Source: Bacillus sp. ISL-34
GTDB lineage: Bacteria; Bacillota; Bacilli; Bacillales; DSM-1321
Length of the DNA stretch: 64,000 nucleotides
Reading direction: 5' to 3'
Assembly (NCBI RefSeq): GCF_018613325.1
Contig: NZ_JAGGQJ010000013.1
Coordinates: 1 to 64,000, forward strand
How positions within the stretch are numbered: the stretch's first letter is position 1; each line of letters begins with the position of its first letter. Of the stretch, positions 9,694 through 19,188 are shown one piece after another. The notes below the pieces were generated by a model. The model did no database searches, was not told where the DNA came from, and worked only from the letters and a program-made list of their open reading frames with translations. A program made the translations under genes and the position numbers.

Positions 9694-9870
9694 AGCATCC
9701 AGTCATGGAAGCTGTTTCCGTTCACAACTAGATACTTTTTATTTTGGTTATCCTTAAAAACAAACTTTACCATTACCTGAATATATACGGAATTCCAAAT
9801 TTAATATTCAGAATAATCTATCAATTGATGAAGTGACCGTTAGCAAATCATTTACAAGGAGGATTGATTT

Positions 9871-11214
9871 ATGGAAAATACGAATTTACCAACTCTTAAA
9901 CGTACTCTTACTTTGAAGTATGTCGTCTTTTTCGGATTGGCTTTCATGGCTCCAAAAACTTTTTTCTCAACATATGGGGTTGCTGTACACAGCACCAACG
10001 GGATGATGCCTACGGCTTATGCCATTGCTTTATTTGTCATGTTATTTACAGCTTATAGCTATGTTCAATTAGTGAAAGCGTTTCCGAACGCAGGGGCAGC
10101 ATATACGTTTACGCAAAAATCAATAAGCCCGCATCTTGGGTTCATCGTTGGTTGGACAATCATCATTGATTATATATTTAGCCCGATGATCAGCGCCCTA
10201 ATCGTAGGGATTTCACTGAAAGCTTATTTTCCATCCATTCCGATGTTTGTTTGGATCATTTTATTTATTGTGGTTATTACCACGGTCAACATCCTTGGCA
10301 TTAAATTAGCAGCGAAACTTAATACGTATATGCTTTTCTTGCAATTTTTATTGTTTGCCCTATTTTTTATTTTGTGCATTAAAGGGCTTCTTTCAGGAAA
10401 AGGAACAGGGACATTATTTTCAACCGTTCCCTTTTATGATCCTGAAATTAGCGTACCTGCTATTCTATCTGTAATCCCCATACTATGTTTTAGCTTTTTA
10501 GGCTTTGATGCAGTAACTACATTGTCAGAAGAGACGAAGGATCCTACGAGAACGTTGCCAAAAGCGATCTATTTCATAACGATGATTGGCGGTTTTTTAT
10601 TTATCACAGGCTCTTATTTTGCACAACTAATTTTTCCGGATTTTCATTCCTTCAATAACCCTGAATCCGCCTATTTAGAGATCGCGATGTATATCGGCGG
10701 AAACATTTTTGTGAGCTTCTTTGTAGCAGTTGGGCTAACATCCACCACTGCTTCAGCCGTTGCATCGGGAACGAGCGCCTCTCGTATTTTGTATGTGATG
10801 GGAAGGGAAAATGTATTGCCGAAAAAAATCTTCGGCTATCTTTCCCCAAAATACCGGACACCTGTGTTCAATATTTTACTCATTGGTGTTGTGACGTTAA
10901 GTGCTCTTTTCTTAAATCTAACGACAGCCGTATCTCTTATTAGTTTTGGAGCGTTATTTGCCTTTTTCTTTGTGAATCTTTCGGTTGTTTCTTACTATTT
11001 TCTTCAAAAGAAACAGAAGTCTTTTAAAGGAACGATTCAATATTTGATTATCCCGCTTACTGGTGCAGCACTAATAGGATTGTTTTTTATAAAACTGGAT
11101 AAACATTCATTAATACTAGGTGGAACTTGGCTTCTTATCGGATTTATTTATCTATTAAACTTAACAAAAATGTTTAGACAACCGCCTCCTGAGCTTGCCT
11201 TTGAAGATGCTTAA
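9871..11214 (+). CDS. APC-family amino acid permease, copy 1
   Basis: This 447-residue integral membrane protein of the amino acid-polyamine-organocation family has about 12 hydrophobic segments. The family signature is near the first helix (FFGLAFMAPKTFFSTYGVA), with the conserved FLGFDAVTTLSEETKDPTRT after helix 6. The cytoplasmic loop ASRILYVMGRENVLPKKIFG is also typical. It is followed 30 bp later by a YtcJ-type amidohydrolase, so it likely imports an amide or N-substituted amino acid that the enzyme hydrolyses. The pair is repeated at 12953-15970; the two permeases are clearly paralogues with nearly identical C-termini. A strong AAGGAGG precedes the ATG. Confidence 0.88.
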   Translation: MENTNLPTLKRTLTLKYVVFFGLAFMAPKTFFSTYGVAVHSTNGMMPTAYAIALFVMLFTAYSYVQLVKAFPNAGAAYTFTQKSISPHLGFIVGWTIIIDYIFSPMISALIVGISLKAYFPSIPMFVWIILFIVVITTVNILGIKLAAKLNTYMLFLQFLLFALFFILCIKGLLSGKGTGTLFSTVPFYDPEISVPAILSVIPILCFSFLGFDAVTTLSEETKDPTRTLPKAIYFITMIGGFLFITGSYFAQLIFPDFHSFNNPESAYLEIAMYIGGNIFVSFFVAVGLTSTTASAVASGTSASRILYVMGRENVLPKKIFGYLSPKYRTPVFNILLIGVVTLSALFLNLTTAVSLISFGALFAFFFVNLSVVSYYFLQKKQKSFKGTIQYLIIPLTGAALIGLFFIKLDKHSLILGGTWLLIGFIYLLNLTKMFRQPPPELAFEDA

Positions 11215-11244
11215 TAATAGAGCTATAAAAGAAGGGAATGATTG

Positions 11245-12858
11245 ATGATGAGTCAACGTCTAGCTGACATGATTATTTCAAGCAATACTGTATTTACAGG
11301 TCTTACCGACCAACCTGAACCCGCTTCTATTGCGATTAAGGACAACAAAATTGTTGCGATTGGTTCTGACGAAGAAATGAAACACTACGCAGGAGAGCAC
11401 ACGAAAATCTATCAGTTCATAGACCAATTAATAATGCCGGGATTCCATGACTTCCATCTTCATATTATGCAAGGTGCCGTCGCCCTCAATAGTGTCAATC
11501 TGTTCGCAGCTCGTTCAGAAGCTGAAGCGCTAGATATGATTTCTGAATTCGCTGAGTCAAAACCGGAAAATCAATGGGTAATCGGATTTACATGGGATGC
11601 AGGTTATTGGGATACACAACAATTGCCGACTCGCCATTCATTGGATCGCATTCTCCCTAATCGGCCAACACTCATGTTTCATGCAGAAGGCCATTATGCA
11701 TGGGTAAATACGAAAGCATTGGAGATTGCAAATATTACTCGTCATACGGAAAATCCTTCTTATGGCATTATTGGAAGAGAAGAAAATGGAGAACCCGATG
11801 GTATTTTATTTGAAAAAGCAATGGATGCGGTTATCCGTCATGCATTTAATTTTTCAAATACACATAAGAATGAAATCTTCTCTAATTTCCTGGAACACGC
11901 TGCAAGCCTAGGGATAACAGCTGTCAATGACTTACATGGTTTAAAAACAATAGAATCACTAGATGTTTACAAAGAATTTGAAGACAAAGGTAAATTAACA
12001 ACGCGTATTCATTTATGGCCTGCTTTAAATGGCGATCTTGAGCACTCCAAACGATTGCTAGAGACGTATCAATCGGATAAACTCCGTGTGTCAGGGCTGA
12101 AACAATTTATCGATGGCGTCATTACCGCCCGGACAGCTTATTTACTTGATCCCTATGCCGATCAACCAGAAACACGCGGTGAAACGTCCTTCCCTCCTGA
12201 AACGATCAAAAAATGGGTTGTTGATGCCGATAATGAGGGCTTCAGCATTCGTTTTCATGCGATTGGAGATGGAGCAATTCGTCTTGCTTTAGATGCCTAT
12301 GAGGAAGCGCAAAAGGCAAATGGTAAACGAGATTCACGACATTCCGTCGAACACATTGAAGTGATTCATCCAAATGATATCCATCGTTTTAATGAGCTGG
12401 GTGTAACTGCTTCGATGCAGCCGGATCACTTGGCGATGTCAGAAAGGGGAGTTTACACCGAACGAATTGGTACTGAACGTGAAAAGCATGTTTTCTCGAT
12501 TAATGCATTGCAAAAAGCAGGAGCGAATTTGGCATTTGGAACGGACTTCCCAATTGATATCCTTAATCCGCTTCTACAAATCTATCGTGCAGTAACGAGA
12601 ATCGATAGCAGCGGAAAAACGATATGGCATCCCCATGAGCGCATCACACTTGCCGAAGCATTGAAAGCTTATACAGTCGGACCCGCTTACGGTGCATTTA
12701 GAGAGCAGGAATTAGGAACATTGGAAGTAGATAAGCTTGCAGATATTGTAGTCTTAGAGCGAAATCTTTTTGAAGTACCCGTGGAAGAAATACCAGATAC
12801 AAAGGTACAGTTAACGATCGTGGATGGAAAAGCAGTTTATGATATTCTGGGGCATTAA
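11245..12858 (+). CDS. YtcJ-like amidohydrolase, copy 1
   Basis: This protein of about 537 residues belongs to the amidohydrolase_3 (YtcJ/LAF3) group of zinc-dependent hydrolases. The N-terminal metal-binding HxH is within PGFHDFHLHIMQ (about H72/H74 counted from the TTG at 11242). Further metal-ligand regions are RFHAIGDGA and SVEHIE, and the C-terminal aspartate is in AFGTDFPID. It presumably hydrolyses a C-N bond of an imported substrate; the substrate is not predictable. I chose the ATG at 11245, after GAAGGGA; a TTG at 11242 and an ATG at 11248 are also in frame. It is cytoplasmic, without a signal peptide, and co-transcribed with the preceding permease. Confidence 0.87.
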   Translation: MMSQRLADMIISSNTVFTGLTDQPEPASIAIKDNKIVAIGSDEEMKHYAGEHTKIYQFIDQLIMPGFHDFHLHIMQGAVALNSVNLFAARSEAEALDMISEFAESKPENQWVIGFTWDAGYWDTQQLPTRHSLDRILPNRPTLMFHAEGHYAWVNTKALEIANITRHTENPSYGIIGREENGEPDGILFEKAMDAVIRHAFNFSNTHKNEIFSNFLEHAASLGITAVNDLHGLKTIESLDVYKEFEDKGKLTTRIHLWPALNGDLEHSKRLLETYQSDKLRVSGLKQFIDGVITARTAYLLDPYADQPETRGETSFPPETIKKWVVDADNEGFSIRFHAIGDGAIRLALDAYEEAQKANGKRDSRHSVEHIEVIHPNDIHRFNELGVTASMQPDHLAMSERGVYTERIGTEREKHVFSINALQKAGANLAFGTDFPIDILNPLLQIYRAVTRIDSSGKTIWHPHERITLAEALKAYTVGPAYGAFREQELGTLEVDKLADIVVLERNLFEVPVEEIPDTKVQLTIVDGKAVYDILGH

Positions 12859-12952
12859 TAAACGGCTATAAATCAAAGGGCCCATTAAAGAGCGTCTAAT
12901 CACCTACTGTTTACAATATTGATGTAGCCATTTAAATACGGGGGACAGATAT

Positions 12953-14296
12953 ATGAATAATACAAACTCACCAACTCTTAAACGTTCACTACCATTAAAA
13001 AATGTCGTGTTTTTTGGTTTGGCCTTTATGGCTCCAACTACTTTGTTTTCGACATATGGAGTAGCTGTCCAGAGCACGAACGGGATGATTACAACTGCTT
13101 ATATCGTTGCCTTAGTCGTTATGTTATTTACAGCATACAGCTATGCGCAAATGGTGAAAGCATTTCCAAATGCTGGCGCTGCCTATACGTTTACGCAAAA
13201 ATCCCTAAGTCCTCACATTGGTTTTCTCGTAGGTTGGACCATCATACTGGATTATATGTTCAGTCCTATGATTAGTGCTCTATTGTTAGGAATTGCAATG
13301 AAGGCCTATTTCCCCTTGATTCCTATGTACATTTGGATTATTCTCTTTATCGTCACGGTTACGGTTATAAATATCCTTGGGATCAAGATAGCGGCTAAGC
13401 TTAATACGGGGCTTCTAATCTTGCAATTCATAACACTTGCGTTGTTCACGATTTTTTCGATAAAGGGTCTTTTAAATGGTCAAGGAGCAGGAACGCTTTT
13501 TTCGATCCTTCCGTTTATTGATTCAAATATAAATATGCAGGGCTTCATGTCCATAATCCCTATTTTATGCTTTTCCTTTTTAGGATTTGATGCAGTAACA
13601 ACTCTTTCTGAAGAAACGAAAAACCCTCGAAAATCTATACCTAGGGCTATTTATCTTGTAACAATCATTGGTGGATTATATTATTTTATCGGTTCTTATT
13701 TTTTACAGCTTGTCTGGACAGACTACCAATCATTTAAAGCCCCGGAATCTGCCTATATGGAAATTGCCATGTATATCGGGGGTAACTTTTTGATAAGTTA
13801 TATTCTTGCTGAAGGAATCATGTCAAGCTTTTCATCTGCAATTGCTTCAGGAACAAGTGCTTCACGCATTTTATATGCAATGGGACGTGAACGTGTACTC
13901 CCTGCCAAAATATTCGGATATCTTTCTCCTAAATATCGTACACCTGTCTTCAACATATTAATTATAGGGGGCGTTGCTTTAAGCGCTCTTTTCTTAAGTC
14001 TTACAACTGCCGTATCCCTTATAAATTTCGGTGCATTATTCGCTTTTACTTTCGTTAATCTTTCGGTTATCGCTCACTATTATTTCCGAAAAAAGCAACG
14101 TTCCTTAATGGGGACGATCCGGTACCTTATCATTCCGTTAATTGGTGCTTCTCTGACAGGTTTCTTTTGGATAAAGTTAGACATCTATTCGCTAATACTC
14201 GGAGGAACTTGGTTTGCGATCGGATTTGTGTACCTTCTAAATCTTACGAAAATGTTTAGACAACCGCCTCCTGAGCTTGCCATTGAACAAGCTTGA
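12953..14296 (+). CDS. APC-family amino acid permease, copy 2
   Basis: This 447-residue permease is the same length as the gene at 9871 and a close paralogue throughout. The start MNNTNSPTLKRSLPLKNVVF parallels MENTNLPTLKRTLTLKYVVF, and the ends LNLTKMFRQPPPELAIEQA and LNLTKMFRQPPPELAFEDA nearly coincide. Differences concentrate in transmembrane and loop residues around helices 5-8, which could change substrate. It lies 94 bp after amidohydrolase copy 1 with its own ribosome binding site (GGGGGACAG). It may be read through from the first pair or have its own promoter. Confidence 0.88.
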   Translation: MNNTNSPTLKRSLPLKNVVFFGLAFMAPTTLFSTYGVAVQSTNGMITTAYIVALVVMLFTAYSYAQMVKAFPNAGAAYTFTQKSLSPHIGFLVGWTIILDYMFSPMISALLLGIAMKAYFPLIPMYIWIILFIVTVTVINILGIKIAAKLNTGLLILQFITLALFTIFSIKGLLNGQGAGTLFSILPFIDSNINMQGFMSIIPILCFSFLGFDAVTTLSEETKNPRKSIPRAIYLVTIIGGLYYFIGSYFLQLVWTDYQSFKAPESAYMEIAMYIGGNFLISYILAEGIMSSFSSAIASGTSASRILYAMGRERVLPAKIFGYLSPKYRTPVFNILIIGGVALSALFLSLTTAVSLINFGALFAFTFVNLSVIAHYYFRKKQRSLMGTIRYLIIPLIGASLTGFFWIKLDIYSLILGGTWFAIGFVYLLNLTKMFRQPPPELAIEQA

Positions 14297-14338
14297 TAAT
14301 AAGGAAGCTACTCTTTGAATTGAAAGGAATGATTGATA

Positions 14339-15970
14339 ATGAATCAACAACCAGCTGATGTGATCATTTCAAGTAATGCTGTATTTACAGGTCTTAAGGA
14401 TCATCCGGAGCCCGCCTCGATTGCGATTAAGGACAACAAAATCATTGCGATTGGTTCTGAGGAGGAGGTTTATTCTCATTCAGACGAGAATACGAAAATT
14501 TACCAATTTAATGACGAATTAATTATACCGGGTTTTCATGATTTCCATCTTCACATGATGGATGGGGCTGTTGCGATGAATAGTGCCAATTTATTCTCGG
14601 CACGTTCAGAAGATGAAGCGTTGGAAATGATTCGTGAATTTGCCGAATCACGTCCGCAAGATCCATGGATAATTGGCGCTTCATGGGATGCAGGATATTG
14701 GGATACGCAGCAATTACCGAATCGGTATTCATTGGATCGTATTCTCCCCGATCGTCCGGTGCTTATGTTTCACGCCGAAGGTCATTACGCATGGGTAAAT
14801 TCAAAGGCACTTGAAATCGCTAATATTACCCGTCATACGGAAAACCCTTCGTATGGATTTATTGGAAAAGACGAAACTGGAGAACCTAATGGTCTTTTAT
14901 ACGAAAAAGCAATGGAAGCGGTTATCCTCCATGCCTATGATTTTACTAAAGAACAAAAGAGAGAACTTTTCACGAATTTCCTCGCTCATGCAGCTAGTTT
15001 AGGAGTAACATCCGTCCACGACTTATTTGCCATAGAAGCATTGGAAATGCTTAATGATTATGATGTTTTCAAGGAATTTGAAGACAATGGGGAATTAACA
15101 GCCCGCATTCATTTATGGCCAGCATTAAATGGCAACCTTGAACGTGTGAAACAATTACGAGATACGTATCAATCGGATAAACTTCGTGTATCAGGCCTTA
15201 AACAATTTATAGATGGCGTCATTACCGCCCGTACCGCTTATTTACTTGAACCTTATGCTGATCAACCGAAAACATGCGGTGAATCTTCGTTCCCTCCTGA
15301 AACAATCAAAAAATGGGTCGTTGATGCAGATAAAGAAGGCTTTAGCATTCGTTTTCATGCCATTGGCGACGGAGCGATTCGCCTTGCTTTGGATGCTTAT
15401 GAGGAAGCGCAAAAGACAAACGGTAAACGGGATTCGCGTCATTCTGTTGAACACATTGAAGTGATCCACCCGGATGATGTTCATCGGTTCAAAGAGCTAG
15501 GCGTGACTGCTTCGATGCAGCCGGATCACTTTGCGATGTCCGAAAGAGGTGTTTACACCGAGCGAATTGGTACAGAACGGGAAAAGCATGTTTTCCCGAT
15601 TAAAACATTGCAAGAAGCCGGTGCGAAATTGGCATTCGGAACGGACTTCCCAATCGATACCCTTAATCCGCTTCTACAAATCTATCGTGCAGTAACGAGA
15701 ATCGACAGCAGCGGAAAAACGGTATGGCATCCACATGAGCGCATCACACTTGCCGAAGCATTGAAAGCTTATACAGCCGGACCCGCTTATGGTACATTTA
15801 GAGATGAGGAACTGGGTACATTAGAAGTAGGGAAACTTGCAGATATGATAGTATTGGAACGAAATCTCTTTGAAGTTCCAGCAGCTGAAATTCCCAATAC
15901 AAAGGTACAGCTAACAATCGTTGATGGAAAAGTTGTTTTTGATCATACGACGTCTTTAATCGAAAAGTAA
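14339..15970 (+). CDS. YtcJ-like amidohydrolase, copy 2
   Basis: This is the paralogue of the gene at 11245, of about 543 residues, with the same metal-binding regions (PGFHDFHLHMMD, RFHAIGDGAIR, FGTDFPID). Similarity is highest in the C-terminal half and lower in the segment following HAASLGV. There this copy carries a short insertion (IEALEMLNDYDVF) and an altered surface, where a substrate lid could lie. The ATG at 14339 is preferred over the in-frame TTG at 14333. The 28-bp hairpin and second hairpin downstream end the block. Confidence 0.87.
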   Translation: MNQQPADVIISSNAVFTGLKDHPEPASIAIKDNKIIAIGSEEEVYSHSDENTKIYQFNDELIIPGFHDFHLHMMDGAVAMNSANLFSARSEDEALEMIREFAESRPQDPWIIGASWDAGYWDTQQLPNRYSLDRILPDRPVLMFHAEGHYAWVNSKALEIANITRHTENPSYGFIGKDETGEPNGLLYEKAMEAVILHAYDFTKEQKRELFTNFLAHAASLGVTSVHDLFAIEALEMLNDYDVFKEFEDNGELTARIHLWPALNGNLERVKQLRDTYQSDKLRVSGLKQFIDGVITARTAYLLEPYADQPKTCGESSFPPETIKKWVVDADKEGFSIRFHAIGDGAIRLALDAYEEAQKTNGKRDSRHSVEHIEVIHPDDVHRFKELGVTASMQPDHFAMSERGVYTERIGTEREKHVFPIKTLQEAGAKLAFGTDFPIDTLNPLLQIYRAVTRIDSSGKTVWHPHERITLAEALKAYTAGPAYGTFRDEELGTLEVGKLADMIVLERNLFEVPAAEIPNTKVQLTIVDGKVVFDHTTSLIEK

Positions 15971-15983
15971 TATAATTATTAAA

Positions 15984-16056
15984 AGAGGATTCTACAACTG
16001 TAGAATCCTCTCAGACTGTAGACAAACTCGATGAAAATCGAGTTTGTCTACAGTCT
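15984..16056 (+). terminator. Two consecutive terminator hairpins
   Basis: The first hairpin pairs 15984-15995 with 16000-16011. The second pairs 16013-16032 with 16037-16056, a perfect 20-bp stem followed by TTTTT. They end the duplicated permease/amidohydrolase block. The second hairpin is also the left edge of the dispersed repeat described below. Confidence 0.85.
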
Positions 16057-16205
16057 TTTTATGGCTTTTACAATTTGAACGTTGATTTCCACTCCAGGCA
16101 CTCGCTTTCCGCGGGCGGTCCGGGAGCCTCCTCGGCTTGCGCCTGCGGGGTCTCCCCTAGACGCGCTTTTCCCGCAGGAGTCTCACACCTTTCGCTCCAA
16201 TCAAC
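16011..16205. repeat. GC-rich dispersed repeat, full-length copy
   Basis: This segment begins with the palindromic hairpin, passes through CAATTTGAACGTTGATTTCC and CCAGGCACTCGCTTTCCGCG, and ends in CTTTCGCTCCAATCAAC. The inner 100 bases are much more GC-rich than the surroundings. I recognise it as the kind of intergenic repeat found in many copies in Bacillaceae genomes (from memory, not searched). A degenerate second copy lies at 40261-40332. No gene is encoded in the repeat. Confidence 0.7.
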
Positions 16206-16510
16206 TCTGTTATAAAATTCAGATAGAACCTCTTTTGCCCATGGACAATAGTCTGTTCCGCTACCAATTCGTTAGCACATTGGGGAACCGGTTGCTGTTT
16301 CTTCTTTAAAATTCTTCTTTTAAGCGCTCTCCACTTGATAACAGGAACTTTAAAATTACAATTAAATTCCATCAAGCCGTTTTCACACTTAGCAAAATTC
16401 AGCATGAAAGATTGTTGGATTAATAATTCGATACATATGTTTTTCGCTTAATAACCATGCCTACTTTATTGAAAAAAGCGGGATTAAGGCCCCCCTGTAT
16501 GTTAAGTATT
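16206..16510. other. Intergenic, no supported gene
   Basis: About 300 bp between the repeat and the end of the D-cysteine desulfhydrase gene. A minus-strand open frame (16157-16405) runs into the repeat and has no ribosome binding site. I do not call it a gene. Confidence 0.5.
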
Positions 16511-17506
16511 TCAATTAAATAGGGAAGTATTGGCGTATAACGATGAAGCGCCACCAGAGTGAACAAATAGGATGTTCTCCTCCGGCTTAAATGTGCCTTT
16601 TTGTATTAAATCAATGAGTCCCGCTGCCGCTTTACCCGTATATACCGGATCCAGCAATATCCCTTCTGTTCTTGCCATGAGCTTGACTGCTTCCACCATT
16701 TCAGGTGTTGGCAAAGCATAACCTGGTCCGACATACTCATCAAAACACGTAACAGCCTCACGAGGAATTGAATTTGGTATGCCGATATGTGTTAAGGTTT
16801 CTTTAACAAGCTGAAAAACTTTCTCTTCTTGTTCCGCTTTTCCTCTGCTTACGTTTATTCCAATTACTGATACTCCACTTTGATTTCCGTGGAATCCGGC
16901 AACCAAGCCAGCATGCATTCCCCCACTGCCGCTTACACAAACAACTGCTTTCAAATCAATCCCTTGCTCAAAGGACTGCGCCAAAATCTCCTGAGCGCAT
17001 GCAACATATCCCGTTGCACCAATGACATTGGATCCCCCAACCGGAATGATGTAAGGTCGATGTCCTTTCTCTGTTACCTCTTTTGCCACTTTCTGCATTT
17101 CTTGCATCAAGTCCGCTCCATTAGGGACAACTATAATTTGTTCAGCCCCCAATAAATGATAGAGAAAATAGTTACCGTTAAAATCCGGCTCTGAATTATT
17201 TGAAAGTCCCTCTTCCAACACAAGGATGCACTTCATTTTCTCTTTAACGGCAGCAGCTAGTGTCAAGCGGCAATGATTTGATTGAATGCCTCCACACGTA
17301 ATCAACGTATCCGCGCCTTTTTCCAATGCATCGGCAACAAGGAATTCCAGTTTTCTTGTTTTATTTCCCCCAGCCGTCAGACCAAGCATATCATCTCGTT
17401 TAACGTAAATGGATGGTCCACCAAGAACTTCAGAAAAATGATCTAATCTCTCAACTGGTGTATATGTCGGTGTATATCGCTTTCTAGGAAATTGTGCTAA
17501 ATTCAT
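16511..17506 (-). CDS. dcyD: D-cysteine desulfhydrase (PLP-dependent)
   Basis: This 331-residue fold-type II PLP enzyme belongs to the ACC deaminase / D-cysteine desulfhydrase family. The PLP lysine is K49 in GGNKTRKLE, with the family's SNHCRLTLAAAVK and the glycine loop CVSGSGGMHAGLVAGF. It would convert D-cysteine to pyruvate, ammonia and sulfide; ACC deaminase and related D-amino acid lyases cannot be excluded. The ATG follows AGGAGGAG at ideal distance. It faces away from the broken GntR regulator at 18029, which may once have controlled it. No sulfur-transport gene is adjacent. Confidence 0.85.
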   Translation of the reverse strand: MNLAQFPRKRYTPTYTPVERLDHFSEVLGGPSIYVKRDDMLGLTAGGNKTRKLEFLVADALEKGADTLITCGGIQSNHCRLTLAAAVKEKMKCILVLEEGLSNNSEPDFNGNYFLYHLLGAEQIIVVPNGADLMQEMQKVAKEVTEKGHRPYIIPVGGSNVIGATGYVACAQEILAQSFEQGIDLKAVVCVSGSGGMHAGLVAGFHGNQSGVSVIGINVSRGKAEQEEKVFQLVKETLTHIGIPNSIPREAVTCFDEYVGPGYALPTPEMVEAVKLMARTEGILLDPVYTGKAAAGLIDLIQKGTFKPEENILFVHSGGASSLYANTSLFN

Positions 17507-18028
17507 TTTAAAACTCCTCCTGTATCCTCTATGTATATTAAATAAAAGAAAATATCAATCTGACGTTCTCTTTGTTTAAAATAAACTTCGATTTCAATCA
17601 TAGCATCTTTATGTAATCGAGCAACATGAATCTCACTTCTTGCATGGTCATTTGTAAAAAGAATCCCCATATACATCATTCATCGCGGCAAAGTGACCCC
17701 AAAACCGATGATTATATAACCTACTGTAAGTTTGCTTCCGCTTACTCTATGACACCCTTGTTTTCCCCAAAAGTATCAGGCAGTTCTCCCACTTTCAGCA
17801 TGGATGGGTGCTTTCCTGTATTTTATACCTTACCAATCGGACAGATAGCCTTGTAAGCATCTTTGATTATAATTGTTTCATAGTTCATATAAAATCGCCG
17901 AAACAGAAACGGACTCGCCCCATTGAAATGTATAAACAATCAAAAGTCTGAAGCAGAGAATGACTTCAATCGTTTTTTAAGATAAAATAAATATACATGT
18001 ATATAATTGGATTTTAGAAAGGAGCAAC
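17507..18028. other. Intergenic region with possible small gene remnant
   Basis: These 522 bp separate dcyD from the broken GntR gene. On the minus strand, 17888 down to about 17765 translates as a short protein-like stretch (MNYETIIIKDAYKAICPIG, then an in-frame TAA, then GKHPSMLKVGELPDTFGE). It could be a decayed gene fragment; I do not recognise the family. No other feature is evident. Confidence 0.3.
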
Positions 18029-18707
18029 ATGGTAACCAATCACTATCAATATTTTATAGAACAAATAGAACATTATTCTTCTAAGCCTTTAAGGGAAGCT
18101 ATATTTTTTGTTATAAAAAATGCGATCATTGAAGGGATATTTTTGCCCGGAGACCGTTTAACCGAAGATGATATCGCCCAGCAATTCATTTGTAGCCGTA
18201 CACCGGTTCGTGAAGCTTTGAGGAAATTGGAACAGGAAAATTTGCTTCAGGTGAAACCTGGTATTGGGATGGTCATTCCAATGTGGATATTGAACTTTTA
18301 CAGCAAGAATTGGAAATCAGGAGGATGCTCGAAAACTATTCGATACAAAAAGCTTGTGAAGGAATTACGGAAGAGGAATTAAAAAAAACTGGAATGGGCA
18401 ACGGATAAACTGCAACAAGCGATTAATAGTAATGACCGGATTGCGGCAAGTCGTGCAAACAATGAATTTCACCGCTTATTATATTCCTACTCGAGAAATA
18501 CTCTTTCTCCAAAAAACTACTGATTCATTATGGCTTTCTTTCCGAATTTCCTTTTTATCCGCCCGTAATGAAGATGTTAGAATGGTTGATAAATCTTGGT
18601 ATGGGGAACGAAACAACGAGCATTTACAGGTAATCCATGCCATTCGTGACAAAGATGCAGAAAAAGCAATAAAGGTCAATACGATCCATATCCAAAAAAA
18701 ACTATGA
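18029..18707 (+). pseudogene. Frameshifted GntR/FadR-type regulator
   Basis: The first 85 codons encode a clear GntR winged helix (GDRLTEDDIAQQFICSRTPV, then REALRKLEQENLL). The expected FCD ligand domain follows but in broken frames. A base is missing near 18281 (after GMVIP), where the other frame continues VDIELLQQELEIRRMLENYS. An extra A lies in the A8 run at 18381-18388, after which KLEWATDKLQQ continues. A third shift near 18500 restores TTDSLWLSFRISFL through HLQVIHAIRDKDAEKAI. Three independent shifts make decay more likely than sequencing error. It may formerly have regulated dcyD. Confidence 0.8.
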
Positions 18708-19188
18708 TTATTACCTTGATTACATAAAACGTGTATCACAATTCAAATTAACAAGTTTATTTTTCCCGATATCTCCAATTCTCTTCGTCCCCGATCGTAC
18801 AAATTTTTTATAACCTATTGCTGCTTTGAAAAAAGAACACCCTCACCTGCATACATGTATACACCTTAGCTTAAAAAATTCCCAAGCCAATTACCACTTT
18901 CAATAATATTAATATTCTGAATTATTTGTCGATAAATTTTTCCGCTTGTTGTTAAATTTTTCATTTTTATTCCAACCGTACAAGGCCATGGTTGAAGTCC
19001 CCTTCCTGCCCATTGCCTTGTATGCTTTTTACGGTTTCACTTCTAGTAAGTTAATCAGCTGATTAGGTGGAAAAATGGCTAGGTTTTCGATTTAATGATT
19101 GCTGGGGATCATTATTCCTGATTATGTATGTTCCAAGTGCTCATACAATTGCATCCAGAACACCTTTTGATGATCGATTGTTACATGT
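18708..19188. other. Intergenic, nothing identified
   Basis: About 480 bp between the regulator pseudogene and the end of the aromatic operon. I see no gene, no strong hairpin terminator and no repeat. Confidence 0.5.

Larger units (their letters stand above)
9372..9870. other. Intergenic region upstream of the first permease
   Basis: This 499-bp gap begins with the terminator at 9375-9416 and ends at the ribosome binding site AAGGAGGATTG of the permease. No convincing gene is present. A cre-like sequence lies at 9678-9693. Confidence 0.5.

Noticed and set aside
16157-16405. 82-codon minus-strand frame next to dcyD.
   Set aside because: Its C-terminal part is the dispersed repeat and it has no ribosome binding site; could at most be a remnant.
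17765-17888. Minus-strand protein-like stretch interrupted by TAA.
   Set aside because: Too short and unrecognised to call; noted only as a possible remnant.
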